Assembly: GCA_036874045.1 (NCBI GenBank)
Contig: CM072336.1
Coordinates: 9,266,501 to 9,330,500, forward strand
DNA from: Cymodocea nodosa
Lineage: Eukaryota; Streptophyta; Magnoliopsida; Alismatales; Cymodoceaceae
Reading direction: 5' to 3'
DNA length: 64,000 bases
A program made the position numbers and the translations under genes. Below, piece after piece: positions 20,269 to 33,008 of this stretch (the stretch's first letter is position 1; every line of letters starts with the position of its first letter). The notes under the pieces are model-generated. The model ran no database searches and was not told where the DNA came from. It saw only the letters and a list, made by a program, of their open reading frames with translations.

Positions 20269-23171
20269 GGTGAAATCTTTTGAGTATTTAATCTTTGGTA
20301 AACCTCTCACTAAATTTTTTCTAGATAATTTATGCAACAGTTTTATATTTATATGCCTAATCCTTCTATATCAAAGATATGCATCACTAGTTTCAACTAG
20401 CAAACATGAATTTAAATCAACTATACTAGAAGGTAAAGATAAAATACATACAGAACCTTTTCTTTCAGCAATAAAACTTCAATTCATCTATGATTTTATC
20501 AATAATTTTGCATATATTATCTTTAAACAATACATAGTATCCTTTATCAATTAGTTTTATAACATTCAGCAAATTAAATTCTAGGTTTTCTACATATAAT
20601 ACATTTGAAATAACACAAGTAGGAGTTATTTAAACAATACCTATACCTATGATTTTATCCTTGCTTTTGTTTTGAAATATTACACTTCTTTTCTTGGTAT
20701 TTATAAAATTTTTTAGTAGACTTTTCTTTCCAGTCATGTGACTTGATGCTCCACTATCCAAAATCCATTTTGATGTTGTTATCTCTTGCAAAACAAGTTA
20801 AGAAGAACTGTTTCTTGATACTTAATGTCTTTGAGAACTAAGTTCATTAAAAGCATATTTCTTATTTTAGTTTAAAACAGTCTAACATTATCATTTATAT
20901 TCTTGTTAATTGCAAATACTACTAATTTATCATTAGCTTCATACTTACTTATAGAATTATTAATCTTCTTAAAATTCTTTTTATTTTCAAATGTAGTATA
21001 ACCAAGACCAAACCAATTTTTATCAGATGTTAATTTATTTTGGTCATACTCATACATTTCAGTAAGATCGTACCAAGATTTTGTACTTGTATTTAAATTT
21101 TCAGTACATACAAAATCTTTTTCTACACAAGAATTTTCAGATAAAGAACATGCAAAACCAATAATTGGTCTAATACCACTATTTTGAATTTCAAGCTCTG
21201 GTTTCTGAATTTCCAGTTCACTACAATTGTCTAAAATTTTAGAAACACTAATAACTGAATTTCTAGAACAAGAAACAAGATTTTTAGAAACATTGATAGT
21301 CATGTTAGTGGTACATTTAGATAAATTACATTGGTTTATATTATTACTACATGATTCATCCCTTGAAGTACTTACTTCTACATATTTATTACCTTGTTTC
21401 ATAATAAAAGGAATTTTAGTCTTAGATTTACTTAAACTGCAACTAATAAATCCTTTGTTGGCTTGAGATTCAAGATAATCAAATCCTAAGCCAAATTTAT
21501 ATGACACCACAAGGGTACTAGTTAGCTTGTCTAACTTAGTTTGACTTAAGTTCCATTTCTCAATGGTGGAATTTAAATCTAGCTCTCTCATTTTTAATTT
21601 ATCAATCTCTAACTCACGATCATTTATGTTGTTTCCCAATTTTTCATTTTCAGATTCTATCTTTAATTTTTCAGCATTTATATTCTATATTTGTTCATGC
21701 AAGACACATTCATTAAATCTAAATTTATGCAAATCTCTAGCATGATTTTCATTATCACATTTAAACTTTTCTAAAGTAGTAGATGGGAAACAATTTTCTT
21801 CTTCCATAATGGACAAAGAGTTTCTAATATTCTTATTTTCCAATTTACAAACTTTAAGTTTTTGTAATAATGCATGATAAGCACATAATAATTCATCAAA
21901 GTTAAAATCTGAATGACTTTTAGGATAAGATATTATCTCATACTCATCTACCATGAAGCACACTTGAGCAACGTCTTCTGACTCTTGTTCTTCTTCTAAA
22001 TGTAAAGATTTTGATAATAATTCCTTAGATTCAAACTCTTCTGATGTGTCATCCCAAGTAACCATCAAAGCCTTTTTTTTGTAAAACTTTTTCTGAGTCT
22101 TCTTCTTTTGATTTGTCCTACTTTGTTTTTCCTTTTTCCTTATAGGACAATCTAGAGAAAGATGTCCATGTTTCTTGCAATTGTAACATATATACTTTCT
22201 AGATGAAGAATTCTTTTCGTTTAGTGACTTTGATGTTGTGAGTTTATCATTTTTGTTCCTTTGTTGTTTCCTAGCTTTCCATGCCTTCTTGAATTTCCTA
22301 GTCAGCAAAATCAAATCCTCGTCAGAATTAGTGGATATTTTAGAATCTGAATTAATTTTAAAGGTTATTTCTTTCTTCATTTTTAATTTATTATGACTTA
22401 GTGAATCATTTAATTGAACTTCATAAGCAGTTAAATTTCCTATAAGTTCATTTATAATATAAACATTTAAGTCTTGTGATTTTTTAATTGATGTCACTTT
22501 CTAAGACCATTTAGAACTTAGGGATCTGAGAATTTTTCTCATCAAATCCTTCTATTCAAAATTCTTTCCTAAGTATTTTAAGGAATTTATGATATCTAGG
22601 AATCTGGAAAATATCTTAGAAATACTTTCGTCTTCATGCATCATAAAGAGTACATATTTATGAATTAACATATTAATTTTAGTCTCTTTAACTTGAGAAG
22701 TACATTCATATGAAGCTTCTAATGTATGTCACATCTCATAAGTAGATTTATATGCTGATACTTTACTAAACTATTTATATCTCAATGCACAAAATAAGAT
22801 ATTTATGTCTTTTGCATTCAGAGTTTCATTTTCTTTTTTAGTAACTATTCAAGTATTATAAGGAGTAGTTAATGGATTATATGGTTTAGAAATCATGAAC
22901 CACAACTTGTGATCTATAATTTGAAAAAAAACTATCATCCTATATTTCCAATATTCAAAATGTATTCCATCAAATAAAGGAGGACGATTAAGATTTTGGC
23001 TTTCATACAAAGAAAAATTACCATTTCCAGTAGCCATCTTACGTAAGATATTTCAACCTATAAGATTTTAAACAATTTAAAACTTTCAAAAACAACTTGA
23101 CCCTATAATCAACAAAGTTAAACATATGCTTAGATATTAATTTCTGTTTAAAAACAAAGAGGGTAAAACAT
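20269..23171 (-). pseudogene. Copia gag-protease-pre-integrase, copy 2
   Basis: Minus-strand copia coding region just downstream of its primer site. Gag starts at 23037 (MATGNGNFSLYESQNLNRPP...FEYWKYRM), is broken at about 22849-22500, and resumes at 22497-21685. There the zinc knuckle CYNCKKHGHLSLDC (CX2CX4HX4C) is intact. A coiled-coil-like region follows (21639-20872), then a protease at about 20760-20640 with a WILDSGASSHMTG-type motif, then the start of the GAG-pre-integrase domain (20270-20460). The element stops at 20268 against Athila gag sequence, so integrase, RT and the 3' LTR are absent. It is the parent-like sequence for copy 1 (970-1795). Confidence 0.85.
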
Positions 23172-23183
23172 GCTCTAATACCA
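23172..23183 (-). promoter_or_regulatory. Primer-binding site (initiator tRNA-Met)
   Basis: On the minus strand this reads TGGTATTAGAGC, one base off the usual plant copia primer site TGGTATCAGAGC. It begins two bases after the LTR end and orients copia copy 2. Confidence 0.85.
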
Positions 23184-23185
23184 CT

Positions 23186-24040
23186 TGCAGGATTGAATGA
23201 CTACACAAGAGGGGGATGAATTGTGTTTTTCAATATTTTCAATTATAATTAAAACTTCAAAATTAAAAATAAGTCGAGACACTATTTTAATCAAATCATT
23301 TTATTCAAGGTTTTAATTACAATATACAATTCAATTCTCCTTAGAAATTGTAGATGCAATTATATAACGATACCATGTTTCATCTAATAAATTTCATAAC
23401 TACAAATAGAGAAAACTAATTTATGGAATTTAAAACCTTTCTCCCTATTTGAAATTTTTCTTCTTCTTCTGCAAATCTTCAGTGACTAATATCTAACTTT
23501 CTCTACTTCACTAAATTTGCTTTTTTATGATTCTTCAATTTTTTAGTGACATTTATTTGACTTTCTCTTCTTCACTGAATTTTCTTCTATCAGAAAGTTT
23601 TTCCCTGTAGAGGTGTTTTGATCCCTAAAAATATATTTCGTTTGGAGTGCAAGGATGATTGATCAATGAGAATTCTATGTCTTTTATATGGTACCTTCAT
23701 TTCATGTATATCTTTCATGTTTAACCATAATTAGTTTTTCACTCTTGACATCTTCTCTTTTTCCTTCATTGAAATATACACGTTCTGACCTATGTTTTCC
23801 TCTTGAATTTTCTTTAATCATCAATTTTGGATCTTTGAAAAATTTTCTGCAAAATAAACTTTCTCGTCTAAAATTTTTCATCAAATGTAATAAGAAGTCA
23901 TGTTAATGTTAACTAAATGAATAAAACAAGTAGCATTATAACTTAACGAGTTCATTATGTGCCAAATCACGTGACAAGTATTGTAGTTAACTCAACGAAC
24001 TAAGTCTATGGTATTACGCTAACTCAACGAACTAGCTTCA
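23186..24040 (-). mobile_element. 5' LTR of copia copy 2, truncated
   Basis: Minus-oriented LTR whose 3' end lies next to the primer site. It matches the solo LTR at 28916-30447 over its first roughly 870 bases, including GACTACACAAGAGGG, the TATA box (23681-23688) and the G-box (23968-23973). At about 24040 the match breaks off into AT-rich sequence, so the first part of the LTR (U3 start) is lost. Confidence 0.8.
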
Positions 24041-24690
24041 TGGTAAAATATATATTTTTTATCATAATAAAAAATATATAATGTTAAAATATATGAAAGG
24101 AGAATAAGGAAAATAGTCTCATGCATAGGAAAAATTACTGGAATACCCTCACCCATGCTAAAATTACAAATACTAAGATAGGAGTATAAACTATCCAAAA
24201 TATAAAAATATAGTTAGATAAGAGTCTAAACTATCTATATGATATATTTTGATAATATATATATATATATCAAAAAGTTAATGGTACACTAATTACCAAG
24301 ATAAACTTAAAATATTAAATGTACTCTGAGAGGAGCCTAAGCTGTTTAACGCCTCCTCATAATGGTACGAGAAGTTTGATGGCAAATTTAAAATATTTTC
24401 TATCATTTTTCTTTATTTGCAAGAATTATATTTTACAACATTAACTTGTACCTTTATTTGCAAATGATAATGAAATTTAATTTATCTGGACATATGTGAT
24501 ATGTTTGATGTGATCAAAACAATGCGTATGAAGTATCATTCTTATGAGAAGATGTAAGGTACAAGATTAGTCATTAATCCTTAAGAGGTTTATTGACACA
24601 TCTATATGAAATAGATATATCCTAAGATGCACAAGAGAAATATGATGCATATTTTTCCAAGGGAAAAAGGATAAAGAAAAACCTATGTTC
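24041..24690. other. AT-rich sequence without recognisable gene
   Basis: Very AT-rich, with TA runs at 24250-24270 and a phrase (TAGGAGTATAAACTATC) loosely similar to the minisatellite unit at 46500-47090. No coding signal is seen. Confidence 0.5.
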
Positions 24691-24699
24691 AATAGAATG

Positions 24700-25400
24700 G
24701 CACACCTGGTGAGACCTCTCCTCCTTAGTATCATGTCTCATAGGAAAAACATACCTTTAGCCATTATATAATGACATTTACTCATGCTATTAATAGATAT
24801 TACAGGAAGTTTGCAATGGCCTCCATAGTTTCTTACATAATGTTCGTTGGATTTGGAAGCTTTGAGTCTACCACTATGATACATGTGTATGAGAATGATG
24901 TGTAGGTTCCCATGAAACTCCATGTTCTCTTGACACCTACTACTTTTGTAGCATCTACTATTCCAATTTTTTAATCAACTATTGGAAACCCTATGTCTAA
25001 AACACAAGTTCCTACTACAAGAATGAAGTCTTAGCACTACTTCCCCATTGACTACCATCGCAAATGAGTGCAGCATCATTAGGGTTTTTAAGCTTCATTG
25101 GGACAGATGATCCTCTATTCATCAGATAAGCAGCTGTACTGATAGCTTCAGCCTAGAATGCTTTGAGAAAACTTGCATGTAGTCTCATGCATCTAACCCA
25201 TTCATTTAAGGTCTTGTTCATTCTCTTAGTAACACCATTTTGTTGTAGAGTCCCAACTATAGTCCTTTGCCTTTTGATTCTTTATTTTTTATTGTAGATT
25301 TTAAATTCTTGGCTATCATATTCCCCTTCATTGTTTGACCTGATTGGTTTCAATTTTCTATTACATTGATTTTCCACTTCTACTTTCCATCTCTTGAAAA
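24700..25400 (-). pseudogene. Eroded copia integrase remnant of a second lineage
   Basis: Translating the minus strand across stops gives SNNEGEYDS, then VGTLQQNGVTKRMNKTLNE, VRCMRLHASFLKAF and EAISTAAYLMNRGSSVPMK. These match the catalytic-Glu end of Ty1/copia integrase (usual form TPQQNGVAERMNRTLNE) and the following conserved region. Here the catalytic Glu reads Lys (VTKRMN), and stops are frequent. It belongs to a different copia lineage from copies 1-3, whose motif is GVVERKNRSLQEM. Old and inactive. Confidence 0.7.
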
Positions 25401-25419
25401 CTTGATTTCAGGACAAAGT

Positions 25420-25960
25420 CTATAAATTATTTCTAAATTCTTAGAAACTTTAATAATACTTGATTTCATTTTAGATACTTACATTTTTTATCTAAAATAT
25501 TAATATTTTACTCTCTTGGGCATTTTTTATAGTTTCATATTATAGTTTAATACTTGACATATGTAATTTTATTTTAAAGATTTCTATTAATATCTAAAAT
25601 ATTTGGATTTTTATTTTTCATATATGTATAATTTTAATATCTAGATATTTATAGTTTATATCTAATACATTTAATTTAATCTAATTTTTACACATATTTT
25701 AGGTATGTATATTTTATATCCAAACATACTTCTAATTTTGAATCTTTACATATTTATATCCCATATATAAGATATTTATCTTTGTTTAATTTTTCATATT
25801 GTATTTTAGATATTTATATTTTATATCTAAAATACTTCAATCTTAGATACTTATATTTTATATTTAAGTTTTCTTTAGTTTGATCTTAGATACCTTTGTT
25901 TAGTATCTAATACTTCTAGATTTTAAAATTTCTACAAATATAATTGTGTCTATTCTTCAT
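25420..25960. repeat. AT-rich repeat shared with 48530-49050
   Basis: Built from degenerate units like TTAGATACTTATATTTTATATCTAAAAT, which are themselves quasi-palindromic. Long stretches match 48540-49040 in the same orientation. It joins env-like ORF copy B at about 25950. Confidence 0.75.
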
Positions 25961-26790
25961 TTTCTGATAGTAAATCTACAAAAATAAGCTCTCTATGCCT
26001 TTTTGCCAAAATTATAAGCTTTGACTTAACAGTTAGAGTCTCAGGTACTTTTTCTTTCTTTACAACAGTTGGCTTTGAAGGCCTAGTTTCAAGTTCTTTT
26101 TGTATAGTGGCTGGTATTATTCCAGCTACTATATGATATTATTCTACTTTAATTTCATAATGAGTTTTTAACCTATCTTCTGCTTGTTTCTTCATCATAG
26201 CATTATATAGAATATGCGCTTTAGCTATACCCATGACCTCTTCATCTCCTTGGTCTTTACAGAGTTGAACTAATTTCACAAATTCTTCACTTTGCTTTGC
26301 AAACTCAAGTGCACGAAACTGAATAGTGACCTTTGGTGTTTCTGATTGTTGTAGGGGTCTAGATTGTTCTTGTTCTTCTTGTGGTTGTTCTCTATTTCTA
26401 TATTTTTCCGCATAATAGGCTATTTTCTTCAATAACCATAGCCTGGATTTACGCCTAATCAATTCTAGGGTAATTTTGTTATTAGGTCTTAACCTTCTTT
26501 TCTTATTAACGATAGTTTCAGTTGCCATTCTCATTCTCGTTTCTAAAATACTAGGTGTTTTTACAATTAAATCTACTAACTTTTGCGTAAAGCAGAAAAT
26601 TTGTTCTTCTACCTCTTGTACCTCTTTCTCCTTGGTTGTATTTCGAATCTTTTTCCTTGAATACCAATCTTTAGACCACTTGAGGAATTCTGTAGTGTCA
26701 TTCTCATTCCACCAATTTTGTTCCGTCTTCTACTTCGTTATATTACGGGATTGAACAAAATGAAAATAGCTTTCACAATGCTAAGTACTA
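25960..26790 (-). pseudogene. Env-like ORF, copy B (N-terminal part only)
   Basis: Minus-strand segment homologous to 13954-13000. TTEFLKWSKDWYSRKKIRNT, then KEKEVQEVEEQIF, then RLRPNNKITLELIRRKSRLW correspond position by position to copy A. The longest open part is 26534-26139. The FEFQGLL-type domain and the C-terminus are missing because the AT-rich repeat at 25420-25960 replaces them. It lies 3' of integrase copy B, as in copy A. Confidence 0.65.
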
Positions 26791-26869
26791 AATGATTTTT
26801 GTTGATAATGCCCCTAATCCTAAGTTTTTAAAGGTTAAATAAGCCCTAAGTTTTGGTGGGCTATTAGGT

Positions 26870-27610
26870 TATTTCCTATGCAAATTACGCACAACTTAAC
26901 CTTACTACTTCGTTGAGTTATAGGTTAACTCAACAAATTAAGTTTGTGGACTTATCCTAGTACTTCGTTGAATTACAAGTTTACTCAACGGAATAAGTTT
27001 GTGGACTTACCAATAGACTCAACAAAGTAAGTTTATTGAGTTAAGCATAACTTAACAGACTTTAAAAAAACTTTTTCTAGTAAAATATAATATAAATATA
27101 ATTTTTACTTTAGTCAAAATCAAAGAATCTTCTATCTGACCGACCCTTACTTTTATAATTTTTCCTAAATTTGGTTGAATTGATAATTTTCGTCAATCAA
27201 ACCAGTGATTAATATACATATATATTTCTTTGGTTTTTTATTTCGATCAAACTGGTAGATTTCTGATTATACCGAGATTTTATATATAAAATTTTCACTA
27301 ATTTGGTTAAACCAATATACTGTTCTGGTCAAATTGACATTATATAATTATATATAAAAATTAATAATAAAATTTTTTTAGACTTCGATTGAATCAAGAA
27401 TAAATTTTGGTTAAACTAAAATTGTTTTACTATTAATAATTATATATATATATATCTTTACTCGGTCAAACTGATATTAAAATTTGGTCGAATTGATAAT
27501 TTTTCTTAAGATACTAGGTTAAATTGGTTTTACATCTCGGTTTAACTGACAATAATATATATATAAAAATTTAATTTAATTTTTTTTGGCTATATATATA
27601 TGATGTATTT
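26870..27610 (-). repeat. Spacer with GAGTTA/TAACTC and CGGTT/AACC motif arrays (copy B)
   Basis: 26900-27060 carries CGTTGAGTTATAGGTTAACT-type units. 27110-27600 carries degenerate versions of the TCGGTT...AACCGA repeat, with more mutations than copy A (for example GGTTAAACCAATATAC). The arrangement and place match 13985-14625. Confidence 0.7.
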
Positions 27611-28915
27611 CACTTAAGTAATGAGACTTGGGTAGTCTTCTACTCTTACTTCTTCTATAATTCTAAATGTATTTTTTACAAATTAAAGGATGGGTTGAAG
27701 TCTTTCCCCATTAACTTTAAATAAATTCTGATTTTTAAGATTTTCTTCTCAATTATCCATGAGAATAAATATTTTGTACTATGTATGGTCTGCCCATTTA
27801 GATCTTAATTTCCTTAGATGGCTATGAAGTCTAGACATGTAAAGATACACCTCTTGTCTTATTTCAAAGATTTTTGGGATAATTTTTCTATCATGTCATA
27901 ACCTCATTTTTTCTTTTTCTACTAATGTTCTTCAATAAGCTTCATTTCTAAATTCTTCTAATTCGATTAATTATATCTTTCTATACTCAACAACTCTATC
28001 TATGTCAATATTCAAAGTCCTTAATGCCCAAGAAGCTTTATGTTCTAATTCATTGGGTAAGTGACAACTCTTTCCATATACTATCTTAAAAGTTGACATT
28101 CCTAGATTAGTTTTATAAGCAATTCTGTAAGCCCAAAGTGCATATATTAACCTTGTAGCCCAATCTTTTCTAGTAAGGTTAACTACTTTTTCTAGAATTA
28201 GTTTGATTTGCTTATTTGCACTTTCAATTTGTCCACTTGTTTGAGGATGATATGAAGTTGTAATCTTGCAATTTACTCCATATTTCTTCATTAAAGCTTC
28301 AAAACTTCTATTACAAAAGTGAGTTCCTCTATCGCTAATAGCAACTTTAGGTACTCCAAATCTAGCAATTATATTAGTTTTTATAAAATGTATTACCACT
28401 TTGTTGTTATTGGTTTTTGTAGGAATTACTTCTATCCATTTAGACACATAATCCACACCTAACAATATATAATTATATTGATTAGACATAGGGAATAGAC
28501 CCATAAAATCAATTCCCTATATATCAAATATTTTAACTTCAACAATAGGATTTAAAGGCATCATGTTTCTCCTTGATATCCTTCCTATTTGTTGATATCT
28601 TAAACAACTCAAACAATATTTTTAAGCATCTTTAAATAATGTTGGCTAATAAAAACTACATTGTAAGACTTTAACAATAGTTTTTCTTGAACCAAAATGT
28701 CTTCCATATGCTTGGTTATGACAGAAAGATAATATGCTTACATATTTGGTTTTGGAATACACCTCCTTATGACAAAATTAGGATATTTCTTAAATAAGTA
28801 AGGGCCTTCCCAATGGTAATATTTTACTCTAGAAAAGAATAATTTCTTATTTTGTCTATTCCAATCCTTAGGTGTTAATTTTGTAACTAAATAATTAACT
28901 GTCTACGTATTAAGG

Positions 28916-30447
28916 TGTAGGATCGTATGGCTACACAAGAGGGGGTTGAATTGTGTATTTCAATATTTTCGATTATAATTGAAACTTCAAAACTCAAAAA
29001 TAAGTTGAGACTCTATTTTCATAAAATCATTTTTATTCAAGGTTTCAATTACAATATACAATTCAATTCTCCTCAAAAATTGTAGATGCAATTATATATC
29101 GATACCATGTTTCATCTATACAATTTCATAACTACAAACAGAGAAAACTAATTTGCAGAATTTAAAACATTTCTCCCTGTTTGAGATCTTTCTTCTTCTT
29201 CTACTTTTTCTTCTTTAGTAATTCTTCAGTGACAAATATCTTGTCTTTCTCTACTTTACCGAATTTGCTTTCTTTTGATACTTTAGATCTTCAGTGACAT
29301 AGATCTTACCTTTTTCTGCTTCACTGAATTTTCTTCCACTTGAGAGCTTTTCCTCGAAAAGTGTTTTTGATCCTTGAAAAGATTTTTCGTTTGGTATGTA
29401 GGGATAATTGATCAACTAGAATTCTATGCCTTTTATACTGTATCTTCATTTCATGCATATCCTCCACGTTTAATCACTATCAGTTTTCCACTTCTTCACG
29501 TCTTCTCTTTTTCTTTCATCGAAATACACACATTCTAACCCACGTTTACATTTCAAATTTTCTTTAATCATCAATCCTAGATCTCTGAAAAATTTCCTAC
29601 AAAATAAACTTTCTCGTCCAAAATTTTTCAATAGTGTAATAAGTAGTCGTTACTTTAATGTTAACTAAACGAGTAACACAAGTAGATATATAACTTAACG
29701 TTTCTAACTTAACGAGTTCCTCATGTGCCAACTCACGTGACAAGTATTATAGCTAACTCAACGAACTAAGTCCGTGGTGTTACGCTAACTCAACGAACCA
29801 ACTTCATGGTGTTACGATAACTCAACGAACCATCTCCGTTGTGTTACAAACAACTCAACAAATCAGTAATAAACAAATGTTTTTATAATCAGAATTTTAC
29901 CACGTGCAAAAATAACAACTTAAGTTTTATAACGCTAACCTAACGCGTTGCCTTAGTGTTCAATATAGCAACTCAATGCGTTTAGTTATGTTAACTTAAC
30001 GAGTTAAACATGTGCACCTCACGTGATACAATATAACATTCGTAACTTTTAATTCACCACGTGTACAACACTAACTTAATGAGTTTGTCTCTTCTTTTAC
30101 TCACTAACTTAACGAGTTCTCACGTGATCTCTATACAAATAACACTCTAACTTAACTAGCTGTCTAAATGTGCACTGTTCATGATACAGAAAATATAACT
30201 TTAAAACATATCATGTTTTTCAATAAAAACACACATTAACTTAACGTTTAGTTAAATAAGAAATTACTACAACGAAATGACTAGTTATTAATTTAGTATA
30301 ATTTTAGATCCAATACAGACAAGTATTTATATTAGTAAGCTTTTTCTGTAATAATTGATGTTTTTAATTTCTTTTCACAAGCAATAGTAATTGAGTAAAT
30401 ATAATTATTTTCATTCAACACACACCATCAAAACAAAATACTCAACA
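28916..30447 (-). mobile_element. Solo LTR of copia family 1 with 5-bp target duplication
   Basis: A 1532-bp TG...CA sequence (TGTAGGATCG...CTCAACA) inserted in pol copy B. Flanks are TAAGG (28911-28915) and CAAGG (30448-30452), a target duplication with one mutation. Copy A shows the uninterrupted site (CTACATACCAAGGCATT near 17255). It holds the TATA box at 29430-29437, the G-box at 29734-29739 and many TAACTCAACGAAC and TTAACGAGTT motifs from 29690 to 30260. It is the most complete LTR of this family in the window. Confidence 0.88.
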
Positions 30448-30987
30448 CAAGGCATTATTTCTATTGTCATTAATTGTTCATTAGGAAAGTGATCCTTAAT
30501 CTCAATTTTAGAATTTTCTATTTGTAACTTAATAAGTGATCAGCTACTACATTCTTACATCCTTTTTTATCTTTAATTTCTAAGTCAAATTCTTACAATA
30601 ATAATATCCACTGGATCAGTCTAGGCTTAATTTCTTTTTTTGCTATTAGATGCTTTAAAGCTGAATGATCTATGTATACTAGTACTTTAACTCTAATTAA
30701 ATACAATCTAAATTTTTCTAAGGCAAACACAACAACTAATAATTCTGTTTTAGTAGTTGTACAATTTATCTGAGCTTCATTTAAGGTTTTGCTTGCATAA
30801 TGAATTACTCTAGGAGATTTTTCTATTTTCTACCCTAACATAGTTCCTATAGTAAAATCAGATGCATCACACATTAACTCAAATGGGTGATTCTAATTAG
30901 GTGCTTGTATTATAATAGTTGTAATTAAGCTAGTTTTAAGCTTAAAGAAAGTTTCTTTACAATTTCTATCAAATTTAAATGGGACAT

Positions 30988-33008
30988 TGTTTAGAATGAA
31001 AAAGTGCATAATATTAATGGTTAATGAATGGTAAATTGCATAATAGTTAGCTTATCATATGAGAATTAAGCCATTATGTCATAATTATATGATTACATGC
31101 CTTAATTACAGAATATGCATAATTTCAAGAAATTAGTGTTAATTAAATATCATTTCTAAAAGATTGAAAACATGGTTTACATGTGGTTTTATAGTATTAA
31201 GCATAATATGTTTTATTTGCACATATTTATATCATGTATAGTGCACGGTAATAACTCATTGAGTTAGTGTTCTTTTTTTAAAAAGATCATGTGCCAACTT
31301 GTTGAGTTACAGGTTTAAAGGTGTAAAAAGATCACATGAGAACTCGTTGAGTTAGCGAGCAAAACTATAAGTTGTATATCTGAACTCGTTAAGTAACATT
31401 ATGCATGTGTTGAATTTAAATGTTATACTATCACGTGAGTTACACATGTTTAACTCGTTAAGTTAGCATAACTATATGCGTTGAATTACTTGATTAAATA
31501 CTAAGGTAATGAGTTATGTTAGTGTTATAAGCTTATAAGTTATTTCTTTATTTCACGTGATACATATATTATTATTTATATCAAGTCCATTGAGTTAAGC
31601 TTAACTCAACGAGGTAAGTCCGTTGAGTTATAATTAAGTCAACGAAGTAAGTCCGTTGAGTTATAATTAAGTCAACGAAGTAAGTCCATTGAGTTACGTT
31701 AACTCCATGGACTAGTTATTTGCTAATATTCAAATGTGAGCAATTGCAGAAACAGGAAATTCGAAGGAAAACTATGATTGCACGTATCACGTAAGATTTA
31801 ACTCGTGGAATGAAGAAGAAATCACTATCGTTGATACGAATGAAGGAGATCCAACCGATCATTTAGGCGGAAACAGTTACTACTGAAAGAAATATAAAAG
31901 GAAAAAAGAAAGAATGAAGGATGGGTGTGGAGAACCACGCTAACTACAGCAAGCGTTAGTCATTTCCTGAAGTTCTACCAAAATCACACCACCAATCACT
32001 AATCATCGAAGGTTTGTGAAGATACTTTTCAGATGTCAGGTCGATTTCGAGTCAAACACGGTGACTGACAACCATTGTGAGGAGTGATCCCATCCTAGGA
32101 AGGGAACCCGTTTTCACAAAGCATTGAATCATCTCTTAGGAGATAGTAAAGTTTCTAGCCTTGTTTTGGGTTGATGCTAATATACTGAAGAGGAGATCAA
32201 CTTACAAGTCTTGGTTTGCAATTCTATTGGGAGAGGGACGCGTAATAGTAAGTGATTAAGTTTTCAGTGGTGTAATCACGTCGCATATATTGACGGGAGT
32301 TTTTACTATCAATAGAGAATTTTACATTTCACCTTTCGTTCATCTTTAGGAACATATCATAACAAAAACAAACCAAAAACTCATTATCTATTTTTATATT
32401 TATCAAATCACTATTGTATCATTTGTTTTGTATTGTTAGTAATGTTAGTATTGTCATTATTGTTGAATATTTTATGTTTATTTCATTCTAGAAAATAGAA
32501 AATCATCTTACTGATTACTGAAACTAGTTTGTATTCAATTCTAAAATCTTGATTAATATGGTTACTGTTTGAAATATCTGAATGTTAGTGTTTATTAATG
32601 ATAAATACTATATAAACTAACATTAAAAGCTGAATTGATGTTATTTACATTCTGTGAAACCACCCAATGGATGACCAAATTTCTCTATGAACAGCAAATT
32701 TAATTGGAACTTACTAGTGAAGCTTGTGGAGTTAACTTAAGTCCATGAGGATAGTCCATTGAGTTAGTAGTAAGTCAACAAAGTACGTAATTCAACACAC
32801 ATAAATCTCTAGCTATAAAAATCAACATAGTATAAAAATTTTACTCGGTCTTTGTGAGATTGACCTATACTTGCACATTTATGCAATAGAGACTATGCAC
32901 TTGTAGTTAAAAAATAAATTAGATGTAATATCTAATTTATGGAAATTATTTGTTTACTTCTAAAAGAAATTATAAACATATATTTAAGCAAACAAAATTC
33001 ACCAAATA
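30988..33008 (+). mobile_element. Athila-type solo LTR with perfect 5-bp target duplication
   Basis: A 2021-bp LTR starting TGTTTAGAATG, with GACAT at 30983-30987 and again at 33009-33013. Removing it restores the pol sequence seen in copy A (GGGATATCTTTTAATAG). It is the reverse complement of the LTR at 54837-56831. A TATA box TATAAAAG lies at 31893-31900, and a near-perfect 33-bp tandem unit (GTCCGTTGAGTTATAATTAA...) lies at 31618-31700. The end reads CCAAATA rather than the expected CCAAACA, probably one mutation. Confidence 0.9.
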
